Translations under genes and position numbers: made by a program | Notes under the pieces: model-generated | Database searches by the model: none | What the model was told of the DNA's origin: nothing | Seen by the model: the letters and a program-made list of their open reading frames with translations, nothing else | Shown here: piece after piece, positions 19,821-30,140 of the stretch | Layout of the letters: the number at the start of each line of letters is the position of its first letter | Position numbering within the stretch: the stretch's first letter is position 1 | From: Symsagittifera roscoffensis | Lineage: Eukaryota; Xenacoelomorpha; Acoela; Convolutidae | Assembly: GCF_963678635.1 (NCBI RefSeq) | Contig: NC_087064.1 | Location: 23,922,539 to 23,986,538 of the forward strand | Direction of reading: 5' to 3' | Length of the DNA stretch: 64,000 nucleotides

Positions 19821-20249
19821 TAGAAATTTTATCAAAGCGGTTTTTTTCGCAGTCTTATTTTGTAAGTGATTCAGAAAAATTTTCATGTGAGAACGCTAAT
19901 TTCAAACGCAGTTATGGCGACTAGCGACCGCTTGCTCCGCTGCGAAATTATGCGAAACGAGGGTTATTGGGCGCGTAAGTCTGTTTTTTTTTCTTGCCAA
20001 ATAATCAGTCTGTTATGTTTCTCAAGTTATCAATTTTGTTTAAACGCTGTGAGAAAATTGTCTAAAACAAGTAAGCTTGACCCAGAAGTGAGCGTGATTT
20101 TACGGCTGTCAAACAAATATCCATCTTGAATCAGTCAAGCGTCTTATTATGTTGGTCTGCTAATTTCTCTCATTTCTCACTTTTTCAAGACTCATTTTTT
20201 ATTTTTTAATGGTCTAAAAACCTTATGTAGTTGTTACGTTTAGATCAGT

Positions 20250-20598
20250 GAAGTTTTTCTAGAGGGGGTGGTGGTTTTTCCAAAATTTTTGAAATTTTTG
20301 CAATTTTGAAAAATTTTAGGTTGACCAATTTGATTTTCGGAGCTCTCTCAAAACTATAAGGACCCTAGCCAAATTTTTTGAGGACCCAAAGGACACGCAG
20401 GCAACTTTTAAAAAAAAAACAGACCAAAATGGCGTTTTTAGGCACTTTTTGGAAAATTTTGACCGAAAAATTGCGATTTTTTCGACGCGCGCTCCCCCTC
20501 AAAATTAGTGATATTGGCGCCCAAGGCGCCTTTAGAAAAAATTTGAGGTCAATCAACGAAAAATGGATGTCCCCCCTCGGCACGCTACTGCTTTAGAT
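20250..20598 (-). mobile_element. hAT-like MITE family member (unit 2 copy)
   Basis: Duplicate of 16640-16985 with a longer A-run; it shares the CGCGCGCTCCCCCTC and CAAGGCGCCTTTAG blocks. Confidence 0.45.
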
Positions 20599-20779
20599 AA
20601 AGATGTATGTCGCCTGAAAAATGGATGTCGCCCATCGGTACGCTACTGCTTTAGATAAAGATAGACATATCGATTATTCCAAAACTCAAACAGATTATCT
20701 AGATAATCATAAATAATCTTGTGAAAAATTATCAGCTGCTCTCAGTTTGAAGAAAAATCAATGACTCCTACTGATGATT

Positions 20780-20926
20780 TTAATTATCAGAAAGACATAA
20801 CAAAAATCATGATTAATTCTCAAAATTAATTGAAATTCCGACAAAAATTTACTGCAAATTTTGGTCGGAATCTCAATTAATTTTGAGAATTAATCATGAT
20901 TTTTGTGATGTCTTTCTGATAATTAA
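20780..20926. repeat. 147-bp palindrome (unit 2 copy)
   Basis: Same hairpin as 17167-17313, same length. In one spot (ATTAATTCTCAAAATT) the arms pair better than in unit 1, so unit 2 is closer to the original palindrome. Confidence 0.75.
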
Positions 20927-20937
20927 TATCATAATTA

Positions 20938-21240
20938 TCATAATATCATACTAATTATCTTAATATCATAATTCGCGAACACGTGTTCCGCCAAGCTGAA
21001 TAATCGTTCTACAATGTCACTTGTACTACCCACTCTAAACCAGGTCAATTTTTGAAACTTTGACACTGAATACACTGTGCCCTCCTCAGTCGCTTTTTCT
21101 ATATCTTCAGAGAGTTGGAACCCCGACAACGCCATTTTTTCAGAAACGCTCAGATCAGTTTTATTTATGAAAGCGACAATACCATTTCCGAAATGAAGAT
21201 AGTGAGTTAAGGTTTCTTGACCGAGCCCCCAAGTAATGTT
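20938..21240 (-). CDS. Candidate stem-region exon (unit 2 copy, open)
   Basis: Open for 101 codons after CTAG: NITWGLGQETLTHYLHFGNG, IVAFINKTDLS, ALSGFQLSEDIEKATEEG, SVSKFQKLTWFRVG, ERLFSLAEHVFANYD. The function is not recognised. It lies between the signal-anchor exon and the motif-L exon, where a GT29 enzyme has its stem. Balanced composition, unlike the AT-driven chance frames nearby, and an in-frame indel between copies favour coding. Exact splice ends are not fixed. Confidence 0.4.
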   Translation of the reverse strand, partial: NITWGLGQETLTHYLHFGNGIVAFINKTDLSVSEKMALSGFQLSEDIEKATEEGTVYSVSKFQKLTWFRVGSTSDIVERLFSLAEHVFANYDIKIISMIL

Positions 21241-21321
21241 CTAGTCCAGGTTAGTTTTGCATAACTTTGTGAAAAAGTGCCCTGATCTTCCCGAGGCTAA
21301 TTATCTCACTCTGGAGTACAC

Positions 21322-21384
21322 CTGTAAATGGGATCAAAATTTTCAGGATACCGAGTAGAGAACTAAGTCTCAAATTGTCGGCAG
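21322..21384 (-). CDS. Candidate 63-bp exon (unit 2 copy)
   Basis: Preceded by a strong pyrimidine tract (CATTTCCTTTTTTTTCTGCC then GCTAG) and followed by CAG/GTGTAC. Reads ADNLRLSSLLGILKILIPFT in phase 1-1. Same as 17724-17786 apart from I for N. Weakly supported. Confidence 0.28.
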
Positions 21385-22035
21385 CTAGCGGCAGAAAAAA
21401 AAGGAAATGACAGGGTCGTTTTGGTCAAAAAAATGACTACCTCTAAATATCGATAAAATGCGAAGAAGTGCTGGAATCCGTCTAACCATCAACAATGAGT
21501 CTAAAAACTTGCCAAAAAAGTTTCGACTGGGGCTAATAATTTTGGTAAAGTGCGTTTTATAAAACGCATTTTTTGGGGTAAAATTAGTCATTTTAGCATG
21601 TTTTCTCAGAAACTCAGGTTTTTCAGCTGTTTTACAAAAGCTTACAAAAGAATTTAGCTCGAACTAAAAACGCCTACAAAACCCCTCGACATTGATAATC
21701 TGAAACTCGATTAATGTTAAACCTAATCCTAAAGTACACCACTGTAATTTCCAAATAAAAAATACTTGATGAAAACAGTCCGTTTTAATCAATAGGCACT
21801 ATTTGACAAAAAAGAACAAGAAAAATATTGATGAATTTGACAACAAGAAATAATAGATCTCATTAAACTAGCCCCCCTTTTGGTACCTTCTAAGTAATTG
21901 TCACCCTGTAAGGAAATAATTCAACCTTTAAGCATATCTGAAATTTGTACTTAGTAAAGAATCTCGCCCCCCCCCACTCCGATTTGCAAAGAGATCCCCC
22001 TTTGCTAATAGTTGAGAGATTGAAAAGTGAGCTAC

Positions 22036-22149
22036 CTGGCTGCACATAAGAAAGTAGATGAAGAAGAATGAGAAGAGAAGGAGGAAGGAGAGATAGGCTA
22101 AGAGTAGTTTGCTCACTCTCAGCCACGACAACCATTTAGACACCCCCAT
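22036..22149 (-). CDS. Signal-anchor (first) exon of the sialyltransferase-like gene
   Basis: ATG at 22149-22147 opens MGVSKWLSWLRVSKLLLAYL then SFLLLFSFFFIYFLMCSQ, and a donor CAG/GTAGCT follows at 22036/22035. A short basic tail and a ~25-residue hydrophobic helix are what a type II Golgi membrane protein such as a GT29 sialyltransferase starts with. The right-hand breakpoint of the tandem duplication (GAAGAATGA, 22063-22071) lies inside the helix codons, so only the 3' part of this exon was duplicated, into 18410-18436. It leaves in phase 0. Confidence 0.6.
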
Positions 22150-22407
22150 CTAGAACAGAAAAATAGTTGAGTTAAATAAATTTTCCATGAGCTCCTTTCC
22201 AGGGTTGAGCTGTTTGACCTGCTTGCTAAACCAAAAAAAACTGGTAGGGCGATTAGTGTGATATCATATTAAAGTCCGTTCAGTCAGTCGTAAATCGGTT
22301 TAGAAAAAAAATTTCTTTCAGTGATAAGTGAAATTATTCACCGTTTTGCTGTTTGATCGTCTATGTTACATCGAAGAGTTGATAAGACTCTACTCCATAT
22401 CTGAATA

Positions 22408-22842
22408 TACGGGCGGAATTAGGGGGGGAGGGGCGGCCACCTCCTTTCTCAGGGATGCGACCCCTTGCCAACCCAAAGTGTCTCCTCCTTTGTACTGTTT
22501 ATAGATATCCATTTTTAGTGACGGAATCTAAAATTTTTCTAAAGGCGCCTTCGGTGCCAAAATATACTCATTTTGAGGGGGTAGCGCGCGCCAAAAAAAA
22601 AACACAATTTTTTGTGAACATTTTTCGAAAAGCACAAAAAAGCCGTTTTTGGCCTGTTTTTTTTTATGGAAAATTTGCCTGCGACGCACAAAAATTGGCC
22701 AAAACAGGGTCTTTTAGGGGCTTTGGCAGACCTCCGAAAATCAATTTGGTCGACATAAAAAAACGTTTGACAAAAACATTCCAAGTTGTTTTCGAAATCC
22801 GCCACCCTCCTCCCTCTCGAGAAAAGACTAGATCCGCCCCTG
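22408..22842 (+). mobile_element. hAT-like MITE (435 bp)
   Basis: Ends TACGGGCGGAATTAG and CTAGATCCGCCCCTG form inverted repeats of the CAGGGGCGGATCTAG type. Flanking 8-mers TCTGAATA (22400-22407) and CCTGAATC (22843-22850) agree at 6 of 8 positions, consistent with an old 8-bp hAT-type target duplication. The interior shares CTAAAGGCGCCTTCGGTGCC with the other copies. Non-coding. Confidence 0.55.
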
Positions 22843-22875
22843 CCTGAATCTATTGCAACTTTTGTTTTGAGTCTT

Positions 22876-23113
22876 TGTAAAAAGGCGGTTCGACAATAGT
22901 AAACTCCGGAATCCAAATCAAAATAAAACTAACTTAATCTCTTCCAAAGAATAGCACAAGAGTGAGAGCTAGAGGTCACACCAAAGGTGACAGACACGCC
23001 GTTGGCCGGTATCTGCAGGTATTTAATTAGCACCGATAGAGTGACACATGATTGACAGTAAGAGTAGTTAAGAGATGATGAAATGAAACGGATTGAAATA
23101 GCACTATATGACA
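22876..23113 (-). repeat. Gypsy element 2, 3' LTR
   Basis: Aligns with the 5' LTR at 27136-27353 (shared CACAAGAGTGAGAGCTAGAG and CGCCGTTGGCCGGTA) but is longer by ~20 bp. In element orientation it begins TGTCATATAGTGC. Confidence 0.85.
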
Positions 23114-23128
23114 TTCCCTCTCTCTAAA
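23114..23128 (-). promoter_or_regulatory. Polypurine tract of Gypsy element 2
   Basis: On the - strand reads TTTAGAGAGAGGGAA directly before the TGTCAT of the 3' LTR. Confidence 0.65.
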
Positions 23129-23362
23129 AATTGGAAAATTGTAAAGTTTTCTTGACTGAAAAATGCAAATAATTAAATTTAACTGATAGTTATTTTTGAA
23201 GTACTCAATTGAAATGATATTAACTATTGCTGCAGCTGGAGTTTTCACAAACCAAAATACCGCCGCAGGCGATGAAAGAATTTGAGTTTTAGGAAGACCT
23301 TTAAAAAAACCATCCCTCTCCCTGAACTTCGATAAAGTTTTTGGACAGTATAAGTTTCTATT

Positions 23363-24430
23363 TTACTCTTTTCCTTGGTCGATTTTTTTACAAAGATGGT
23401 CTATCATCACCTCTCCCATCCTCCTGACCGCCGTTCGCTTACGCCCACTTTTTTGGGACGCCGTTGTTTCTTGACTGTCGTTCGAGTCGTTGCTACTGTA
23501 CGACACCAGTCGTTGTTTGCGTACACATTTTTTAGTTTCAGTCGGTTGCGAAGTATTCGCCACTTTTTCCGCTACGCCTGTCGCTGGTGCTGCTGTTTCT
23601 GGTTCCTGGATTCCGATCTGGGTTGTTGCCGTTGGTTGAGGTGTCTATACTTCCACCAATTCAGACGAAGCCAGTGCCAATGGTTTGCGTTGCGTCAGGG
23701 GTCCAGAGGGCTCTCGTTCCGATTCTTCAAATTAACTGTGCCTGATAAACGTTCGCTTGATTGAGAGCGCGATGTTTTGGCTTTCGTTTTCGCTGTCTGA
23801 TTCGCCAATCGATTTGAATTGTCGGCTTGTAGTGGTTTGATTGAGAGTCCTTGGCTTCTTTGGCTCCGATAATGGTTGTTGATAAGTAATTGTTTCCGGT
23901 GTAGGCGGCTGAGGAAATATAGCTGAAACCTTTTTTGAATTTTTTGAGATTGCCACCGCCGACTTCCTAAGAACAACGCCATTGTTTAGAGTAATTGTAT
24001 ATGCGCTCGTTGCTTTCACCTTTGAATTAATTTTTTTCTATACCTTTGGAGATTCCGATCTCCAGTGCGCTGATAAAAATGACTTGAATTGCCTGGCTTC
24101 TGGTCCACATAGTCCGATTTCCGAAACGATGGTTCGGAAATGATGGCAGCTCCTCCGTGAGCCTTCACGGGTGGTTCCGGCTCTTCGGGTCATACACCAA
24201 GTCCGAGCGCACACCCCAGTTGGTGTCTGCCGGGTGGGGTAAATCATTCCCCGCCAGATCGTTACTATCTGAACATGCAGATTTCTCTTTTGGTGCTTTC
24301 CATCAATTCAAATGTTGAAACGAAGGTTTCTATGTGAGATTTCCTGAACAGTATCTGCCTCGCGTCGATGATGGGCCTCAAATGGCGTTAGTTTTGTAGT
24401 GGCGTTAACTGAAATGCGAAGCGCACCGAA
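23363..24430 (-). pseudogene. Post-integrase tail (Gypsy element 2)
   Basis: A series of overlapping broken frames rich in Ser, Lys, Thr and Glu (for example VRKQRLVSYSSNDSNDSQET, PEKPKKPRTLNQ-like stretches). The part at 24040-24250 encodes pieces like DLVYDPKSRNHP and HHFRTIVSEIG, which look like the module after the Gypsy integrase core. It parallels the long charged tail of element 1. Confidence 0.55.
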
Positions 24431-24437
24431 GGCTCCT

Positions 24438-24730
24438 TCAACCATGTTCCCCGGGATTTTTCTTCTTCGCGTACGTGAGAATAGAGTTGTTAAAACTACC
24501 TATTGTCCTTTCCACACATCCAGTAGCGCAATGATCATTTACAGGTGATTTTCTAATTTCGATTCTCTCAGTGTTACAAAACGTTTTAACATAGTTTGAT
24601 GTAAAGTTCGTTCCCTGATCTATATGAGTCCTTCCAGGCACACCATGGGTTACTATGTAATCTTTTCAGAATTTCAATATTTTATCCGATCTATTATTTC
24701 CGCACATCATAGCCGACGGCCAACGCTACT
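24438..24730 (-). pseudogene. Integrase catalytic core fragment (Gypsy element 2)
   Basis: Shows GRTHIDQGTNFTSNYVKTF (second catalytic Asp, D-Q-G-T-x-F) and CVERTIGSFNNSILTY (catalytic Glu). Upstream in another frame are RWPSAMMCGNN and KDYIVTHGVPG. The first Asp and the zinc finger are deleted, so it is inactive. Confidence 0.8.
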
Positions 24731-24789
24731 ACGACATAATCAGATTATTAGGATCAACCGGAGGAATAGTTTCGCCGACGTATGCCGAA

Positions 24790-25800
24790 GGTAAGGAATT
24801 CCGTTGTCCATATATTATCATTTTTTCGACTTAGTAGTGAGCGCAGTGGGGCGAAGGTCTCAGCAAGCACGGGCAAAGACTTGTGTAAGCTGTTTATGGA
24901 GCCCATAAATAATTTCAGCTGCGATAACGCTCACTGAGGCTTAGCATTTCGATAGGTTTGGTTTTTCGCTCCAACGGTGTGATGCCCGTCAGTGTAACCT
25001 TATGATCGAGCCATTCACAGCTCTTTTGGGCAAATTTACATTTTGTCAGCTTTAGCGACAGGTTTTCTTTGTCTAATTTCCGTAGGGGCTTCTCTACGGT
25101 CGCTATATGATCAATTTCTGAGCCTTTTGTTTATCATCGATGAACGAGTGAGCCTGAGGAAATTCCGACAGATTGCTATCCATTATTCGTTGAAACTCCG
25201 CCAGCGTCGTTGTAAGGTCGTAGAACCCGGACTTGAAACGGTGCGTACCGGTCAATTTTCTTCCGATTAGTGAAAACTTGCGTTGAATGCTCGCATCCGC
25301 ACTTAAGGGAAATTGCTTATACGCGTACGTCAAATCCATTTGTGAAAAAAATCTCCACCGGCTTTCCTTCACTGATGGTTTGTCAGACGGTGTCAATTAA
25401 CTCCTCTTTAATTGACATCTGATATTCGTTTTTATGGACTTGTTTGTTCAATTCGCTTCCAGTGCTAATTTAACCGACCCGTCCTTTCTGACCGTGATAA
25501 CGATCGGTGAAACAAAGTAATTATCCGAACATTCGTCCAATTTTTCAGTAATTTTGTAATCTCCCTATCCATCTTTTCTTCCAAAGGGATTGGGACCCAC
25601 CGTCCTTTTTGTTACACCGGAGTAAAGCTCTCAAAAAATCTGCCAGTGCTTTATAGTTGCTAATCTTTCCTACCCTGCAAAGGAGGTTTCTAAGTTGCTT
25701 ACTGAAATATTCCTGCCGCGGGCTTAGTTGAATCTCTGGGCCCCCGGTCGCATCCTGGTCTATCACCATCACCATGCCCTCTGGTTGTTGTTGCACCAAT
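24790..25800 (-). pseudogene. Reverse transcriptase (Gypsy element 2, copy A)
   Basis: Broken RT: KLVQQQPEGMVMVIDQ region, LNKQVHKNEYQM, first Asp in FFSQMDLTYAYKQFPL, HRFKSGFYDLTTTLAEFQ, and HSFIDDKQKA (DD pair kept as F-I-D-D). Then SCEWLDHKVTLTGITP and a tether with LPVLAETFAPLRSLLSRK. At least four frame changes or stops. The tether runs straight into integrase at 24730, so RNase H is gone. Confidence 0.82.
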
Positions 25801-26326
25801 TTTAGTCCTTAAGTCTCCATTAGGTCCCCTCCAATGATCGATAGTCTGTTGCGTCCTATCATCTTTATTCTGGCCGCTGTTTTCCATCCATTCGGTTCAA
25901 GTTGCACGTTCATCGCTCGATTATCTTAAGCGGGTTATTTCCGTAGTCGCGGAACTTGTTACTGTCAGATTCTCCTACTTGACATTTTGTGCACCCAGGG
26001 TGCTCCTGAAAGGCCAAAGATGAAAATTGCGATGGGTGATCCGCTGTCTATTCATACACGTGTGGTCTTTCCATTAATGTTCAAAAACAATTGCACCCCC
26101 GCGACCTTGAGTTCAGTGACATTTTGGATCGAATTGCCATTACCAAGTAGTCGCCAGAACTATCCGAATCCCAAGAATGTGAATGTGCTGGCACCGCGAG
26201 CTGATTTACCCAGCCAACCGAAATTCCGTGTTGTGTTGAGCCGTCTTGCGGTGTATCGGCATAATCCAGTGGTCCATCGTCCTGTTCTTGAATGAGATTG
26301 ACTGCTTCTCGTCCCCTTTTACTTGC

Positions 26327-27134
26327 TTATTTTCCCCAGCAGGTACGTTCATAGTGTCCAATTTTCATGCAATAATTGCAAGTAACATTCTTTGCTGGGC
26401 ACTTGGTCATGTGATCCGGGGTAAATCGTGGTTGGTCACAGTTGTAACACTTCCTGCTTGTCTGCTTCAGTCCTCCTCCTCTTGCGAACCTGCGCCTGGG
26501 GTACGATCCCCTTCCCCGGGGACGAGAGCTCCGGTATCCTCCTCGGATAATTCCAACTGGTTCCTCTTTGATTCGTATACCACCTCCCGATGGTGCCGAC
26601 AAAGTTCCTCTTCGTTGATCGGCAAAGTTAGTTCTGGGCTTCCCGATTATTCATACTGACAATGAGAACGTCCCCCAATATCCGGTCTTCCAATGTGCCA
26701 AAAATGCACCTCGATGCCAACCAGTTGAGCACCGGGTAAAATTGCTCGAGCGCCTCGCTAATTGTTGCTTCCTCGACCGTAACTGGAAAGTTTCATAAGT
26801 TTCATTCCGCTCCTTCTTAAATTCCGCTTCTAGTGCCTCGTCTACTCGGGGTATCGTGTCGCCCTGAGCAACAGGTATAGATTTGAAATCAACGTTTTCT
26901 CACATGTCAATCGGTTCTTGCCATCCACCTCGTCTGGTAAGGCCGTTATTTGAGCCGCCTAAGTGATCCATCGAAATAGAAGTTTTAAGGGTTTTTTTCG
27001 TGTTTGGCGACCATCCCCCATTGAAAATGTGTATATCAAAATTCCCACAGCATAGGCTTCTCACTGCATTTCGATGGCCAGAATGTAGTTATGGCCAATG
27101 ACTTCTTCCATCACTTGGACCTGCTGACTGCGCC
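26327..27134 (-). pseudogene. Gag and zinc knuckles (Gypsy element 2, copy A)
   Basis: The last part is open (26327-26602): an Arg/Gly-rich basic stretch (RPRGRGSYPRRRFARGGG) and two knuckles, CYNCDQPRFTPDHMTKC (variant spacing CX2CX8HX3C) and CNYCMKIGHYERTC (CX2CX4HX4C). Upstream the capsid part is recognisable only as fragments such as EALEAEFKKERNETYETF. Frames on the + strand here are antisense shadows. Confidence 0.78.
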
Positions 27135-27135
27135 A
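27120..27135 (-). promoter_or_regulatory. Primer-binding site, Gypsy element 2
   Basis: TGGCGCAGTCAGCAGG abuts the LTR end. It differs from element 1's site by one base, so both elements appear to use the same tRNA (Ser-like 3' end). As in element 1, an ATG is created across the LTR/primer-site border. Confidence 0.72.
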
Positions 27136-27353
27136 TGTGAAATGTCGGTTTGACAATAGTAAATTCCGGAATCCAAATCAAAATGTAAATAACTTAATCT
27201 TCCAAAGTATAGCACAAGAGTGAGAGCTAGAGGTCACACCAAAGGTGACAGACACGCCGTTGGCCGGTACCTGCATGTATTCAATTAGCACCGATAGAAT
27301 GATACATGATTGATAGTTTGAATTGAAACAAATTGAACTAGCACTATACTTCA
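27136..27353 (-). repeat. Gypsy element 2, 5' LTR (218 bp)
   Basis: Element-orientation ends TGAAGTATAGTGC ... TTTCACA. Same length as the copy B LTR at 43493-43710. Confidence 0.85.
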
Positions 27354-28320
27354 TCTTACAAAAATGGGCTCTAAAAAATTGAAAAATCGAATTTAGTAAT
27401 TTTTTAAATGTTATTTTTTTAAGGTACTTTAATTGGATAATTGCGTTCATAACATCACTAGGAAGCAGTCGGCTATAGTTTTTGCAAGCTTTATTTTGAC
27501 TGGAACAATCTCTGCGACTTTCCAAGCAACCAACTAAACATCTCTTGACAAAAGGAAAGAAAATCTGTTTTTGTAAGCTCAGTATCTTAATATCTACTTT
27601 CTCTTCTTTCTTTTGTAAGATATTATACTACTGAGATGTAGTTAAGGATTGATTTGAGGGGGGAGCAGTTGGATGAGGAGGATGGGGGGTCGGCTGGAGG
27701 ATGAGAGTCCGCTGCGATCCCCATACCCCCAGGGAAATAACCCCCTTCCACCAAAAAGTCCCCCATTGATACTTACACGGCATTATACATACGGCATTTT
27801 AGAACTACGGTGTTTTATTTTACACAGTATTCTCCTCTGTCACAAAGTTCAATAACGGAATCTCTTAGTCTGATTTAGTCCTAACTGAGGTAACCGAAGG
27901 AAGTTCTTGGCAACAACTATCTGAACAACGCATACAACACGTCGGAAGCTATATCACACAAACCGTCAAAATGGGCGTTTCATGGTGCCCAAGAAATTTC
28001 AGAGCGCTTATTTTATATAAGAGATTGAATTTTTAAAAATAAAAAACTCGGTTACTTTTGTTTGAAATGCATGTATTAAAACCACTGTCTAAAAATGTTT
28101 AGACTCGTTAAGTTTTCAAAATTAAATTATTTTCGTATTTACGGTAATAAAACGCAATCAAATTGTTTTTGGCCAGTTTTTTCAAAATTTCAAAAAAAAT
28201 AGAGCTTCTAAGACAGTTAAAAGAAAAACAAGAAAATACCCACAAATCTTTTAAAAACCTATAAATAGAAAAAATTTTGTAAGATGGTCAACCAGAAAGC
28301 GTTGACAAATTTCCTTCTTT
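27354..28320. other. Non-coding, with a GC-rich patch
   Basis: AT-rich, no gene recognised. 27655-27775 is a G/C-rich patch (GAGGGGGGAGCAGTTGG..., CCCCCATACCCCCAGGG) that may be a worn MITE end. Repeated in copy B. Confidence 0.4.
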
Positions 28321-28618
28321 TCTTAAGTCGCACCGTCAGTTTCTTCTTAAGTCGCGCCGTCAGTCTTTTTTTAAGCCGCGGCGCTTTATTATTTTCTTAA
28401 GTTGCCGCTTAGGTATTTTGTTAAGTCGCGCCGTCGGCCTTATCTTAAGTCGCGCCGCTTAAGATAATACCAACGGCGCGACTTATGAAAAGACCTAAGT
28501 GGCGCGACTTAAGAAAAGGCTTAAGCGCCGCGGCTTAAGAAAAGACTTGAGCAAAGCGACTTAAGACAAGACCGACGGCGCGACTTAAGAAGTGACCTAA
28601 GCGGCGCGACTTAAGAAT
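28321..28618. repeat. Palindromic array of ~24-bp CTTAAGTCGCGCCG repeats (copy A)
   Basis: The left arm has about six units of CTTAAGTCGCGCCGTC spaced 24-26 bp. At about 28450-28460 the orientation flips, and the right arm runs GACGGCGCGACTTAAG for about seven units with the same spacing, alternating with CCTAAG half-sites. The whole is a large inverted repeat that is GC-rich in an AT-rich setting. Arms made of tandem repeats are the hallmark of foldback (FB)-type elements. No coding. Confidence 0.8.
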
Positions 28619-29699
28619 GCTTTTATAGGGAAGGCGAATTTTTTCAATAGTTTTTATTTACCTTGTCTGGAATGGAATACTGTAAACTTTTCTGAAAAAA
28701 GAACGATTTAGGAATGATTCACATGTTTGCCAAGTAGGTTTGTTCGGTAAATATACTTTGAAAAAAGTTGAGCGAAAATATTTTTTCTATAAACTTCAGA
28801 TTCAGACAACAGGTTTACTTACTTATATAGCTATGCATTCTAAGCTTTTGTAGGAACAATTGTTTTTGAACAAAAATGCCGATAATAAAACTGCTATAAA
28901 ATTGCGCTTCTTTAATTAGCTGGCAAGCCATATGGTTTTTATTTGCTCGGAAATCTTTTTTATCAAAGAGCACATAAAAACGTGTTTTGAAAACACCCTG
29001 TTTTTTATTAAAAGCTATGATTATTGTAGTTTTTCTTAAAAAGGTCATAAAATCTGTTCTTTTGTAGAGGTTTTTTTATGACAACCTGATTGTTTTACTC
29101 TTATGACATCATTCCGTCGGTGTTTTAAGTCTTTGTTTCTTAGGCTTGTAAAAACACAAATTCGCAACGGACCAGATTTCAAACTCTTCAAACGCCCTGT
29201 TTATGGATTTTTCTAACGCATGTTACTTCCATTGACCTGTTGGTTCAATCAAGTATAAATCAATGAAACTATGAAAAAATTTATGCACTTTGAAACCAAG
29301 TTTATTAGCAGGGGGGATCTTTACTTTACAATTCGTTTAATGGAAAGATGGGTTCTGCTGCGCGAACTAGACTTTCTTTTTTATTAGTTCCCCTCTGGAC
29401 ACGCCTGCCAAATTGGAGCTTCTTAAACCCGGCACTATATTCACAAGTGGTGAAAAATATCCTGCACTGAAACATATTGTTGAGAATTATACTTTTTGTA
29501 CTAAGCTACGGCGACAATGAAACAATCCCTATGAACAGAAAGACCTCATTTCAGGCCAGATATCTTAGCATAAACCGGGGTCACTAAAATTACTGTGAAC
29601 AACACGGTAATCCACATTGTAAAACTCTGCAAAAAAAAGATGTGTGTTGCGTGCAAGCTACCTTGCGTGCTGCGGAAAGATAAGCGTGTTATGAGCGCA
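28619..29699. other. AT-rich non-coding sequence
   Basis: Nothing recognised. Short open frames such as 28815-29048 are AT-driven and their copy B counterparts are disrupted by small indels. Confidence 0.45.
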
Positions 29700-30140
29700 C
29701 TCAGTAGCGTGCCGAAGGATGTGAGGTGGGGAGTGGGGGGTACTGTTTTTATACCGAAGGGTGGCGGGACTGTGGCGAAGGATGGCGACTCAATTATGGT
29801 TGTCAAATTTTTCCAAAGGGTCCCCGTCCCTATTTTTGGCTGACTAATATAAAAAAATTTCTAAAGGCCTCCGGTGCCAATATAAATACGTTTGAGGGGG
29901 GGGGGGGGGGGGTGTAAAAATGTTTAAAAACGCTCAACACGTCCATTTCAGCCTGATGTTTTTTAAATTTGCCTGTGGGCGCAAAAATTTTTTGACGTAG
30001 AGTCCTTATAGTACTTTTTTTCGGAGAACTCAATAAATTAAATTGGTCGACCTACAAAAAAAGTCAATAAACTTTTCAAAATTTTTTTCGAAAAACCGCA
30101 GCGCTGGAAAAATTTCTGCGCAAGCCACTGAGCGTAAAAT
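29700..30140 (+). mobile_element. hAT-like MITE family member (copy A) with G17 tract
   Basis: Contains AAAGGGTCCCCGTCCCTATT, TTTCTAAAGGCCTCCGGTGCC, a run of 17 G (29896-29912), GAGAACTCAATAAATTAAAT and TGGTCGACCT blocks, matching the order in 22408-22842. Ends not sharply defined. Confidence 0.45.

Larger units (their letters stand above)
18437..22062. repeat. 3.62-kb tandem duplication, unit 2
   Basis: Second copy of 14813-18436, directly adjacent and in the same orientation. It includes copies of the stem exons, the TA-MITE, the hAT-like MITE and the 147-bp palindrome. It carries small differences such as an extra 28-base piece near 21612. Confidence 0.93.
22876..27353 (-). mobile_element. 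Second Ty3/Gypsy (Mag-like) retrotransposon, internally deleted
   Basis: Bounded by related LTRs (22876-23113 and 27136-27353), with possible 4-bp target duplication TCTT at 22872-22875 and 27354-27357. Order on the - strand: primer site, Gag/zinc knuckles, RT, integrase core, charged tail. RNase H and the integrase N-terminus are missing; the RT tether joins the integrase core near 24735. Many stops and frameshifts. Its RT-to-5'-LTR half is repeated at 41087-43710. Confidence 0.88.

Noticed and set aside
25987-26659. + strand frames of 102 and 137 codons, repeated at 42343-43015
   Set aside because: They lie antisense to the Gag/zinc-knuckle region of Gypsy element 2 and are preserved only by the duplication.
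28321-28618. Regularly spaced repeats resembling a CRISPR array
   Set aside because: The units are about 24 bp without true spacers, the orientation flips in the middle, and the context is a eukaryotic genome.
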